From Archangium violaceum Cb vi76 (lineage in GTDB: Bacteria > Myxococcota > Myxococcia > Myxococcales > Myxococcaceae), in NCBI RefSeq assembly GCF_000733295.1, contig NZ_JPMI01000123.1, forward strand, positions 1-50,647: a DNA stretch of 50,647 nt. The letters run 5' to 3'. A model generated the notes under the pieces. It was not told the origin of the DNA. It ran no database searches and saw nothing but the letters and a program-made list of their open reading frames with translations. The translations under genes were made by a program, and so were the position numbers. Below, piece by piece: positions 15,791 to 23,383 of the stretch; position 1 is the first letter of the stretch; each line of letters opens with the position of its first letter.

Positions 15791-16005
15791 GCCTCCGAGA
15801 GGAGCTGCTGGAGCTCACTCAGCTCCTGGGCCGACAACAATTGGGGCAATGCCTGCTCCAGCCGCCGCAGGGCGTCTGGTGGGTCCGGATCATTCGGACC
15901 GATGCTGCGGACGTTTACTCCGCTCATCATGATGAGGCGCGCGACACCGAAGCCGAGCTTGCGCTTTTCAACGTAGGCGGTGATCCGGCTGATCCTGTTG
16001 GCCAT
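15787..16005 (-). CDS. 72-aa helical protein of unknown function coupled to FIST
   Basis: Start ATG 16005, 15 bp after the stop of the Fe-ADH gene; its stop overlaps the FIST start. The N-terminal half is basic (MANRISRITAYVEKRKLGFG), followed by ARLIMMSGVNVRSIGP and an amphipathic helix rich in Leu/Gln/Glu (LRRLEQALPQLLSAQELSEL). No family recognised. The tight coupling on both sides suggests a partner of the FIST protein or of the dehydrogenase. Confidence 0.75.
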   Translation of the reverse strand: MANRISRITAYVEKRKLGFGVARLIMMSGVNVRSIGPNDPDPPDALRRLEQALPQLLSAQELSELQQLLSEA

Positions 16006-16020
16006 GGGGTTCGCGGGCGC

Positions 16021-17187
16021 TCACCGGGAGCGGACGGCAATCTCCGTGAGCTCCTCGTCCGTGAGGGGCAGGGGGTTGGCCTTCATGCTACTGGCGGCCT
16101 TGGCCCGGGTGACGAGCCGTGGCACGTCGGCCTCCGTGAGGCCGTAACGTCCGAGTCCCGGCACGCCCAGGGCCTGGCACAGCTCCTTCACCCAGGAAAT
16201 GCCCTCCTCGGCCCGGGCATCCGCGCGCCCGGTGAGGAGCCTGGCCACCTCCTGGAAGCGGGGGAGCGCCGGGTGCGACGGAGCACGGGCGCGCAGCGCG
16301 CGCAGGTTCACCTCCAGCGTGGCGGGGAGCAGCGCCGCGCACACCGCACCGTGTGGTGCCTCGAACATGCCTCCCACCGGGGCGGCGAAGCCATGCACCG
16401 CACCCAGGCCCGCGTTGGCCAGGCACAGGCCTCCGAAGAGGCTCGCGAGCGCCAGGTCCTCCCGCGCCGCCGCGTCGGGGCCCTCCAACACCGCGCGGCG
16501 CAGCGAGCGCGCCGAGCGGACCATCCCCTCGCGCGCCAGGGCATCGGTGAGCGGGTTGGCCCGGGCCGAGAGGAAGGGCTCGAGGAGCTGGGAGAGGGCG
16601 TCCAGGCCGCTGGAAGCGAGAACCGCGGGGGGCGCGCCCGTCAGCAACTCCGGGTCCACGAGGGCCAGCCGCGGCAGCATGAGCGGGCCGCGGAGACTCG
16701 CCTTCACCTGGGCGTCCTTCACGCCCAGCACCGCGTTGCGCGTCACCTCGGAGCCGGTGCCCGCGGTGGTGGGGATGGCCACCAGGGGAAGCGAGGGCCT
16801 CGTCAGCGCCTGTCCCCGGCCCACCACTTCCAGGTAGTCGAGCGGGTCTCCTCCGTTGGCGGCCAGCGCGGCGATGGCCTTGCCCGCGTCCAGGGCGCTG
16901 CCTCCGCCAAACGCCACCACCGCGTCGCACCGTGCGGCGAGCGCGGTGGCGGTTCCCTCGCGCACCCGTTCCACGGTGGGTTCGCCCTCCACCGTGAATG
17001 TTTCACTGGAGAGGCCGAGCCGGCCAAGCCCCTCGCGCAGCGGCCCGGCGCGCGAGGGGTCCCGGCCCGTGACGAGCAGCACCTTGTGCCCACCCAGGGC
17101 CTTCACCGCCTCGGGAAGCTCGGCCAGGCGGCCCGCTCCGAAGACGATGCGCGTGGCGGTGGCGAATTCGAAGCCCGTCATCGCCAT
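16021..17187 (-). CDS. iron-containing alcohol dehydrogenase family protein
   Basis: 388 aa. NAD-binding [11 protein letters not shown] and [16 protein letters not shown] are clear. Expected metal ligands: Asp in [12 protein letters not shown], then H in AVHGFAAP and H in APHGAVCA. The second ligand of the usual D-A-L-x-H pattern is Gln here (DALSQ), as in a known subgroup. It oxidises or reduces an alcohol/aldehyde or a maleylacetate-like substrate. The LsrG-like gene ends 1 bp upstream of its start, so the two are translated together and likely act in one pathway. Confidence 0.88.
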   Translation of the reverse strand: MAMTGFEFATATRIVFGAGRLAELPEAVKALGGHKVLLVTGRDPSRAGPLREGLGRLGLSSETFTVEGEPTVERVREGTATALAARCDAVVAFGGGSALDAGKAIAALAANGGDPLDYLEVVGRGQALTRPSLPLVAIPTTAGTGSEVTRNAVLGVKDAQVKASLRGPLMLPRLALVDPELLTGAPPAVLASSGLDALSQLLEPFLSARANPLTDALAREGMVRSARSLRRAVLEGPDAAAREDLALASLFGGLCLANAGLGAVHGFAAPVGGMFEAPHGAVCAALLPATLEVNLRALRARAPSHPALPRFQEVARLLTGRADARAEEGISWVKELCQALGVPGLGRYGLTEADVPRLVTRAKAASSMKANPLPLTDEELTEIAVRSR

Positions 17188-17188
17188 G

Positions 17189-17506
17189 TCACCACCCCGC
17201 GTCCTCGGGGAAGCAGTTGACGTACTTCCGGGAGGTGCGCGGCTCGGCCATCATGGGCGCCACGGTGTCCCGCCACTTCAAGTAGTGGCCCGTCTCCTTG
17301 TGGGCGGCGGGTGCTTGGGGCGTCTCGTAGGCCTCGACGAGCACGAAGCGGGTCGGGTCCTCGGTGTCCTGGACGACATCGAAGCGGGCGATGCCGGGCT
17401 CCTTCACGCTCTCCCGCGCGTTGGCCAGGGTGGCCTCACGGAAGGCCTCGACCGCCTCGGGCTTGACGTGGACGTGCACATGGACGACCAGCAGGCTGTT
17501 GGGCAT
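17189..17506 (-). CDS. LsrG-like antibiotic-biosynthesis monooxygenase (ABM) domain protein
   Basis: 105 aa from ATG 17506; the longer frame to 17650 runs into the next gene. A single ABM ferredoxin-like domain: [58 protein letters not shown], ending [16 protein letters not shown]. It closely resembles LsrG/YgiN types that act on quinols or isomerise phospho-AI-2. Paired with the Fe-ADH, it suggests handling of a reactive ketone or quinone-type metabolite. It is the first gene of a four-gene operon ending with FIST. Confidence 0.87.
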   Translation of the reverse strand: MPNSLLVVHVHVHVKPEAVEAFREATLANARESVKEPGIARFDVVQDTEDPTRFVLVEAYETPQAPAAHKETGHYLKWRDTVAPMMAEPRTSRKYVNCFPEDAGW

Positions 17507-17560
17507 GGGCCCAGGATACCCGGGAGACTCCCTCGTGAGTGGGATTCCCCGGGCGAGGTG

Positions 17561-17579
17561 TCGAACCTTGGGCGTTCGA
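17561..17579. promoter_or_regulatory. TCGAAC-N7-GTTCGA inverted repeat
   Basis: Perfect 6-bp arms (17561-17566 and 17574-17579) in the 109-bp gap upstream of the LsrG-like gene, 55 bp from its start. Position and symmetry fit an operator for the LsrG/Fe-ADH/FIST operon; it could instead be part of a transcript end for the gene at 17616. Confidence 0.35.
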
Positions 17580-17615
17580 TTCGCCCACCGTCGTACATGG
17601 GGCAGGCGGTGTCGC

Positions 17616-18290
17616 TCAGCCCACTGCGCGCACGGGCGGCATGAGGCCATCCATGAGCGCTTCCATGAGCCGCTCCATCTCCTCCAGCGGCACGCCCTGG
17701 ATGGTGAGGAAGGTCTTGCCGCCCTTGATGTTCGTCTTGAACTGCACGCGGGCGCTCTGGGCGAAGTGCCGCGAGAGGCTCTCCCGCATGAACTCGACGC
17801 GGGCCGCGTCCGTGGCGGGCATGGTGGCCCGGGACGGCTGGCGCTTGCCCTTCACGGCCCGCTTCAGCTCTTCCATGGTGCACTCGGCGAAAGGCTTCCG
17901 CACCACGCGCCCGTCTTCCAGCGGGACGTCGATGGGCGTGGCCCCCGGGTCACCGCTCGTGGGCTGGATGTCGGCCGCCGACGCGTAGGTGCGCAGGGTG
18001 GTCAGGTTCATGACGCCGTACTTCTTGCACGCCTCCTCGGTGAACTCCCGCGCCACCGCGCCGTAACGGCTCAGCGTCGACTGCGAGAGCGCCTTGATGT
18101 GCTGGCTGAAGAACTGCTGGGCGCTCTCGTACTTGTTCTTCTCGGCCAGCTTGTTGTCCACGGTGTAGTTGTAGAGATGGCCGATGTTGTAGAGACCGGC
18201 GTTGCCCTGCTCCAGGTAGCCGAGGATGGAGTCCCGCACCTGCTCGAGCGTCAGCTCGGGCAGGGTGTTGCTTCCGTTCGTCTGTTTCAT
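17616..18290 (-). CDS. myxobacterial conserved protein of unknown function
   Basis: 224 aa from ATG 18290. No catalytic motif. The N-terminal half is a conserved-looking helical block ([57 protein letters not shown]). A Pro-rich middle ([15 protein letters not shown]) and a C-terminal helical/strand block follow. I recall similar proteins in several copies in myxobacterial genomes, none with a known function. Two perfect 27-bp dyad repeats lie 174-241 bp upstream. Confidence 0.7.
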   Translation of the reverse strand: MKQTNGSNTLPELTLEQVRDSILGYLEQGNAGLYNIGHLYNYTVDNKLAEKNKYESAQQFFSQHIKALSQSTLSRYGAVAREFTEEACKKYGVMNLTTLRTYASAADIQPTSGDPGATPIDVPLEDGRVVRKPFAECTMEELKRAVKGKRQPSRATMPATDAARVEFMRESLSRHFAQSARVQFKTNIKGGKTFLTIQGVPLEEMERLMEALMDGLMPPVRAVG

Positions 18291-18463
18291 GACTGCTCCC
18301 CCCAATGTGGTGGAGCCGCGAGAGTGCGGCGCTGCGGTATCCAGCAACGCGCGGGCCAGGATTCAGACATGTGTATTCGCCCGTTTACGTGCCTGGTCGT
18401 CGTAAGGGAGTCCCGACACTCGGAGTTCACATCCGAGATGCGAGACACCTGCGGCTTTCTCCA

Positions 18464-18490
18464 TCCGCTTGTCGCCGACGACAAGTGAAA
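18464..18490. repeat. 27-bp dyad repeat, copy 1
   Basis: Contains CTTGTCG-CCGA-CGACAAG (18468-18485), a 7-bp inverted repeat, flanked by TCCG and TGAAA. Identical over 27 bp to the copy at 18505-18531. The 41-bp start-to-start distance is close to four helical turns, which fits cooperative binding of a dimeric regulator on one DNA face. Confidence 0.6.
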
Positions 18491-18504
18491 CGGGGAGGGA
18501 GCAT

Positions 18505-18531
18505 TCCGCTTGTCGCCGACGACAAGTGAAA
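18505..18531. repeat. 27-bp dyad repeat, copy 2
   Basis: Second perfect copy (core CTTGTCG-CCGA-CGACAAG at 18509-18526). The 14-bp spacer between the copies is not itself repeated. Confidence 0.6.
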
Positions 18532-18663
18532 TGGGCTGGGGTGGAACCAGCGTTGGTTTCGGCCGGGAACGATGGCGCGGCTCGGCATCCATGGGTTTCA
18601 CCCGGGCCAGCATGAGGCTCGCGCCCCCCTATCGGCAGGAGGCGCGAGGTTCAAGCGCTGGCT

Positions 18664-20973
18664 CTACCGGGACGCACAATAGCCGAAGCTGGTGCTCTCC
18701 CCAGGGGCCAGCTCGTCGTTCCAGTACAGACCGCTGAAGGTGGTCTGGGAGCCCGAGTGGGTGAAGACGGAACTCCAGGCGTGGTTGAATCTGCCCTCGA
18801 TGTCGATGGTCACTTGCCAGACGAGCGGGGCCGTCCCGGAGTTGGTCACCCTGACGTTGTGGCAGTAACCGCTCCCCCAGTCATCCTGGACGGACACGGA
18901 GATCTGGGCGTTGCCGGAAGTGGGAGGCAGGCCACCACCGCCACCGCCACCGCCACCATCCCCTCCGCCGCCCGGAGCCGGGTCGGACGGGCCCGTGGAC
19001 TCGCCCACGCGCTGGGTGAAGCGCGGCAGCTGCGTCAGCGAGATGAGCAGCTCCGGGATGCTCAGCTGCTGCTTGCGGAAGCTCTCCGTGAGCTGGCCGG
19101 CGGCGCAGGAGTCGTTCTCCCCGGAGACGCCGTAGCCGAAGCGCAGCCACTGCATCGAGAAGCAGGAGTGCACGTCCGGGCTCTCCGCCAGCTTCTCCTG
19201 GAGCCCATCCACGCCGGTGAAGGTTCCGTTGGTGGCCGCCGAGGAGAGCACCTCACCGCTCGCATCCACCGGCTGTCCGTTCGGAAGCCGGGGCACGAAA
19301 CGGCCGACGCTGTCGAACTGCTCGAAGCCGAAACCGATGGGGTCCATCAACTGGTGGCAGGACGAGCAGGCCGCGCTGGTGGAGTGTTCCTGGAAGCGCT
19401 GCCGGTTGGGCAGACCCTCGCTCACCGGAGACAGCTGGACGCTGAGACCCGGGGGCGGGGGCGGCAGTGGCTGGCACAGCAGGCGCTCACGGACGAGCTT
19501 GCCGCGGCGGATGGGCGAGGAGGTCTGCGGCGTGGCCTGGCTGGCCAGGATGCTGCCGTGGGTGAGGATGCCGCCGCGGCCCGAGCTCTTCAGCTCCCAC
19601 ATGCGCAGGCCGCTGGCGGGGGTGGACGAGGTGCTCACCGGGCCCGACGGCAGGCGGTAGAAGGAGGCGAGCGCGTCCGTGGCGAACGTGTAGTCGGAGG
19701 TGAAGAGCTCCGGGAGCCGGCCGCTGCTGTCGCGGACGACATAGTCGAACAGCTCCGTCGTCTCGGCCACCATGGCCGTGCGGATGGTCTGGCTGAAGTC
19801 CGCGAAGGTGGCGTCCTTCTGCGCCTGGTTGATGTGTCCCAGGTCCAGCCACTGGCTCACGAAGTGGTCGAGCATGGGCCGGCTCCGCGCAGACGCCAAC
19901 ATCCGGCGCGCCTCGGCGGGCAGCAGCTCCGGCTTGCCGCTCAGGGTGCCCGCCTTCGCCTTGGCGAAGAGCTCCTCGTCCGGCATGGAGCCCCAGAAGA
20001 GGTAGGACAGCTCCGAGGCCACCTCGTAGTCGCTCAACTGGTACCGCCCGTCACCGATGTGCTCTCCCAGCTCCGTGCGGTAGAGGAAGTTGGGGGACTG
20101 GAGCATGGCGGTGATGATGGCCTTGATGCCCTCGGTGTACCCGTTCGTCCCTTCCTCGGCCGCCACGGTCGTGTAGAGCGACTGGTAGCGGCTCTTCTCC
20201 GCGTCCGTCAGTGGGCGGCGGAAGGCCCGCAGGCCGAAGTCCTGGATGAACTGCTTCGCGCACTCCTCTCCCGGAGCGCACGAGACATGCCGGGACAGAT
20301 TCGTCACCGCCTGCGTGGCGGCTTCCTCGGAGGCGGCGAGGAGCTTGTCCGTCAGCAGCTGGCCCACCGTGCGCTCGTCCGCGCTGTTGTCGAAGCCGTG
20401 CACCACCTCTTCCGCGGGCAGGGACTGGCCCCACTGCGAGTCGAGGTAGAGCAGATCGCGCAGCGTGTTGTCGTACTCGAAGCGGGTGAGCATGCGCAGC
20501 CGGCGTCTGGCGTTGGGGTCCGCCTTGCCCGGCTCACACGCCACCACCGCGGAGCCTTCGCAGGCCCCGGCAACGCCGTTGACGCGGTCCGCGAAGCGCT
20601 GGAGGTTGTCGTAGCGCGTGGTGTGCTGTTCCACGACGGTGCCGCCCCCGTGCCCGTTCGGGTGCAGGCCCGAGGGCTTGAGCAGGAGCAGGGGTTGGCC
20701 GTTGACCATCTCGCGCGCCATCCCGCGCATCGTCATGAAGTTGGCCTCCAGCGCCCCGGGCTCTCCAGGGGGCAGCAACACCATGCGTGTGTTCGCCGCC
20801 ATCCCATTGGACTTGTGGCAGGCCACGCACTGCACGGACACCACCGGCTCCCACACGCGGGTGCGGAAGTACTCCAGGTCATCCGGGCAGCCGGAGTCGG
20901 TGGTGCAGGCGGAGAGAAGGGTCGCTGAGAAAAAGAGGGCGCCAAGGGCAGAAAGCTGCCGGGAGGGAAGCAT
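18664..20973 (-). CDS. DUF1592-family cytochrome-like lipoprotein with C-terminal cellulose-binding module
   Basis: 769 aa; AGGAGG upstream, lipoprotein signal LLSAC. N-terminal heme-like CVACH, then the DUF1587/1595/1592/1588/1585 series: RLRMLTRFEYDNTLRDLL, FGLRAFRRPLTDAEK, ELSYLFWGSMPDEEL, HGSILASQATPQTSSPIRRGKL (broken motif), a second heme-like CSSCHQLMDPIGF, and FRKQQLSIPELLISL. A 13-residue glycine-rich linker follows. The last ~85 residues are a CBM2-type module (DDWGSGYC, VTNSGTAPLVWQV, SGLYWND, LAPGESTSFGYC) with the usual Cys pair and surface Trp. The pairing with DUF1552 is typical; the added CBM2 suggests targeting to cellulose or chitin. Confidence 0.85.
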   Translation of the reverse strand: MLPSRQLSALGALFFSATLLSACTTDSGCPDDLEYFRTRVWEPVVSVQCVACHKSNGMAANTRMVLLPPGEPGALEANFMTMRGMAREMVNGQPLLLLKPSGLHPNGHGGGTVVEQHTTRYDNLQRFADRVNGVAGACEGSAVVACEPGKADPNARRRLRMLTRFEYDNTLRDLLYLDSQWGQSLPAEEVVHGFDNSADERTVGQLLTDKLLAASEEAATQAVTNLSRHVSCAPGEECAKQFIQDFGLRAFRRPLTDAEKSRYQSLYTTVAAEEGTNGYTEGIKAIITAMLQSPNFLYRTELGEHIGDGRYQLSDYEVASELSYLFWGSMPDEELFAKAKAGTLSGKPELLPAEARRMLASARSRPMLDHFVSQWLDLGHINQAQKDATFADFSQTIRTAMVAETTELFDYVVRDSSGRLPELFTSDYTFATDALASFYRLPSGPVSTSSTPASGLRMWELKSSGRGGILTHGSILASQATPQTSSPIRRGKLVRERLLCQPLPPPPPGLSVQLSPVSEGLPNRQRFQEHSTSAACSSCHQLMDPIGFGFEQFDSVGRFVPRLPNGQPVDASGEVLSSAATNGTFTGVDGLQEKLAESPDVHSCFSMQWLRFGYGVSGENDSCAAGQLTESFRKQQLSIPELLISLTQLPRFTQRVGESTGPSDPAPGGGGDGGGGGGGGGLPPTSGNAQISVSVQDDWGSGYCHNVRVTNSGTAPLVWQVTIDIEGRFNHAWSSVFTHSGSQTTFSGLYWNDELAPGESTSFGYCASR

Positions 20974-21022
20974 GTGTGTGCCTCCTGATCGCGAGGGAAC
21001 TGTCAGAGGGAAGGGGCGGCTG

Positions 21023-22315
21023 TCAGACGAGCCCGTCGAGCAGGCCGTTGGAGCGGTTGGAATCGCCGAAGGTGTCGAGCGGAGCGCCCATGGCGTGACA
21101 GATCGAGGTGAGCAGCTTCTGGTGCGGGACGCCGCTGTAACGCAGGTAGCGCCCGAAGCGGAAAGGAGTCTGCGCGCCCCCGGCGACGATGAAGGGCACC
21201 GAGCGGCAGTCGTGCATGCGGCTGTCGCCGAGCTCCTTGGCCCACACCACCAGGGTGGAGTCGAGCAGGGTGCCCTCGCCCTCCAGGTTCGGGCGGTCCT
21301 TGAGGGACTGCAGGAGGTAGGCGAACTGCTGGGCGAACCACCGCTCGCACTTGACGAGCTCCGCGAGCCCCGAGGTGTTGGAGTCGTCCTTGTGCGACAG
21401 CTCGTGGTGGGCCTCGCCGACTCCCAGCCAGGTGAACACCTGGGGCGCGACGGTGTGGGACATCTGGAGGGAGGCCACGCGCGTCATGCCGCAGGTGAGC
21501 GCGCTCACCAGCAGGTCCATCTGGGCCTTGCCCACGGCGGGGAAGTTGGCGTTGGCCTTGGCGTCCATGGAGATGGGCGCCGTGGCGGAGGGGCACCCGG
21601 GCAGGGCCACGGGCTCGGTCAGCCCCTTCTCCGTCTGGCGCAGCGCCTCCAGGTGCTGCTCCAGCTTGCGCTTCTCCTCCGCGCCCACCCGCTGCGACAG
21701 ATCATTCAGCTCGCCGCGCACCAGGTCCAGCATGCTCTTGCGGCGCCGCAGTTGCTTGTCGGCGGTGCCCGTGTCACCTCCGAGCGCGCCGAAGAGGCGC
21801 TGGAAGGCGCTGCGCGGGTTGTCCTCGGGGGAGACGAAGACGCCGGGGGCCGAGTAGGACATGCGCGTGGAGCGCGACGCGCCCCACAGGCTCGTCTGCA
21901 CCCCGAACTCCAGGGAGCGGAAGCGCGAGCCCTCGCCCATCTTGCTGGCCACGTACTGGTCGACGGACATGCCCCCGGAGGCACTCTGCGCCGTGCCTCC
22001 TCCGGTGAGCATGTTGGCCATGCCCGCGTCGTGGTTGTCCACGTCCACGAAGTTGAGGCCCTCGCACACCAGCAGGTTGGCGAGGTGCTCGTTGAGCGGC
22101 TCCAGCATGCTGCCGGCGGGGAACGTGAAGGACGTCTCCGTTCCGCTCGGCCGCCAGTAGCGGTGCACCGTGCCATTGGGGGTGAAGAAGACGATGAGCC
22201 GTTTGGCCGTGAGCGTCGCCGCGTGGGCCTCACCGCCGAGGAACCGCAGCAGGGGGGACGCCAGCAGCGAGGCACCCAACCCGGCTGTGAACTGCCTTCG
22301 CCCGATCCGAATCAT
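21023..22315 (-). CDS. DUF1552 family Tat-exported protein
   Basis: 430 aa. Tat signal GRRQFTAGLGASLLASPLL. Typical DUF1552 sequence: LIVFFTPNGTVHRYWRPSG, NHDAGMANMLTGGG, SVDQYVASKMG, HELSHKDDSN, FAYLLQSLK and TLLDSTLVVWAKELGD. DUF1552 belongs to the sulfatase/DUF1501-like superfamily and is nearly always found with DUF1592 proteins in planctomycetes and myxobacteria; the function of the pair is unknown. It lies 49 bp upstream of the DUF1592-CBM2 gene and is co-transcribed. Both are exported, so the complex is envelope or surface located. Confidence 0.87.
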   Translation of the reverse strand: MIRIGRRQFTAGLGASLLASPLLRFLGGEAHAATLTAKRLIVFFTPNGTVHRYWRPSGTETSFTFPAGSMLEPLNEHLANLLVCEGLNFVDVDNHDAGMANMLTGGGTAQSASGGMSVDQYVASKMGEGSRFRSLEFGVQTSLWGASRSTRMSYSAPGVFVSPEDNPRSAFQRLFGALGGDTGTADKQLRRRKSMLDLVRGELNDLSQRVGAEEKRKLEQHLEALRQTEKGLTEPVALPGCPSATAPISMDAKANANFPAVGKAQMDLLVSALTCGMTRVASLQMSHTVAPQVFTWLGVGEAHHELSHKDDSNTSGLAELVKCERWFAQQFAYLLQSLKDRPNLEGEGTLLDSTLVVWAKELGDSRMHDCRSVPFIVAGGAQTPFRFGRYLRYSGVPHQKLLTSICHAMGAPLDTFGDSNRSNGLLDGLV

Positions 22316-22906
22316 GCTCGTCTACTCCGTTCCCGTGGTCCGGCTCGGTGGTCCGCGCCGTGCTGACCGGCGGCAATGACTGACTGTGACTTGGGGGGGA
22401 GACTCTGCGTGTTGTGGCTTCCCGCCGCAATGACAAATCGACCCGCGCCCCTCGGCTTCGGTCACTATCTGAATCCTGTCTGGGTAGAGGAGGGTGGAGG
22501 TAAACCCTTATGCGCCCACGCCTACGCGGTAATCCACAATTATCTGGAGGAAGAAGGAAAAGTCGAGGCTTTGTGAGAGGAGGCCGCGTACTTTCATGGA
22601 AAGGCTTGCAAGTTTTCATTGAGCGGCGAAATGCGTTTCGCGTGGACGCCAAATTCCTGTCTGGATTCAATGTGTGGCCCTCCGTGGAGCACACTGTGGG
22701 TGGCCGAGCGTGTGTAAGGCTTTGGCTCTCCACCCCCGCGGGTGTGCCGGGGGGTGTGCCCGGGTGCGGTGTCCGTCGCCGGCCCGCTCCCCTCCTTGCC
22801 CGGGGGGCCAGCGCCGTCCGGGTGGCCGCGGGACGCGCTTGGCCCTCGCCTTGACATACGCTGAAGGTGCATGATTTGCGTGGAGTTCGAACCCGAAGGG
22901 GGAGTC
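22316..22906. other. 591-bp divergent intergenic region before the chemosensory operon
   Basis: Must hold promoters for DUF1552 (minus) and the che operon (plus). A perfect -35-like TTGACA (22851-22856) lies 50 bp before the CheW start, but the -10 position (22874-22879) is poor. Bases 22420-22680 are A/T-richer than the surroundings. A frame 22510-22854 has a GGAGG before its ATG, but the protein is very basic with no coding bias, so it is not called. Confidence 0.4.
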
Positions 22907-23383
22907 ATGCCCAGGCAGGGGTCTCGCTGCTTCCTCGTCGTGAGGGCGCAGGAGTGGATGTGCGCGCTGCCGCTCGAGGACGTGGAGGAGACGATGAGGC
23001 CGCTGCCGGTAGCCCCGGTGTCCGCGGCCCCGGTCTTCGTGCGGGGTGTGTCCCTGGTGCGCGGCGCGCCGGCTCCCGTGGTGAGCCTGGCGATGCTGCT
23101 GGGCGGGGCCCTGGCCGAGGACGGCGAGGGCCGCCGGTTCGTCTCGCTGCGGGTGCCCGAGGGGCGCATGGCGCTCGAGGTGGATGAGGTCCGCGGCCTG
23201 CGGTGGATGGAGGAGGAGGGCCTGGACTCGGTGCCGCCCCTGCTGCGCGCCACCGCCAGCGGCCACCTTCAACACCTGGGCTCGTTCGACGGGCGCCTGC
23301 TGGCGCTGCTGGGGACGTCCCGCCTGCTGCCCGAGGAGTTCTGGCGCCGCCTGGAGAATCCCTCCGGCCAGGGGGGCGCGTGA
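22907..23383 (+). CDS. cheW: CheW-like adaptor of the chemosensory operon
   Basis: 158 aa from ATG 22907 (AAGGGGGAG just upstream); ATG 22871 is possible but has no ribosome site. A single CheW domain: RCFLVVRAQEWMCALPLEDVEETMR, FVRGVSLVRGAPAPVVSLAMLLG, LRVPEGRMALEVDEVRG. It links the MCP to CheA. It is the first gene of seven; its stop overlaps the CheR start by 4 bp (GTGA). Confidence 0.85.
   Translation: MPRQGSRCFLVVRAQEWMCALPLEDVEETMRPLPVAPVSAAPVFVRGVSLVRGAPAPVVSLAMLLGGALAEDGEGRRFVSLRVPEGRMALEVDEVRGLRWMEEEGLDSVPPLLRATASGHLQHLGSFDGRLLALLGTSRLLPEEFWRRLENPSGQGGA

Larger units (their letters stand above)
18291..18663. other. 373-bp intergenic region with duplicated palindrome
   Basis: Separates the start of the 224-aa gene from the end of the DUF1592-CBM2 gene (both minus strand). 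It holds two perfect copies of a 27-bp dyad (see separate entries) and no ORF I trust. No hairpin with a U-tract was seen, so the dyads may serve as terminator, operator or both. Confidence 0.6.

Noticed and set aside
18464-18531. CRISPR array
   Set aside because: Only two repeats with a 14-bp spacer and dyad structure; no cas genes.
18757-20928. 723-aa plus-strand ORF antisense to the DUF1592-CBM2 gene
   Set aside because: Same shadow composition with no family motif; the opposite strand encodes a clearly recognisable protein.
22605-22622. Possible sigma-54 promoter (TGGAAAGGCTTGCA)
   Set aside because: The GG to GC spacing is 8 instead of 10, so it does not fit the -24/-12 rule.
22510-22854. 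114-aa ORF with GGAGG before ATG in the pre-che intergenic region
   Set aside because: Very Arg-rich, no domain, codon use unlike neighbours; a chance Shine-Dalgarno-like sequence is more likely.
22594-23253. 219-aa minus-strand ORF overlapping CheW
   Set aside because: Ser/Arg/Pro-rich shadow of the CheW coding strand.
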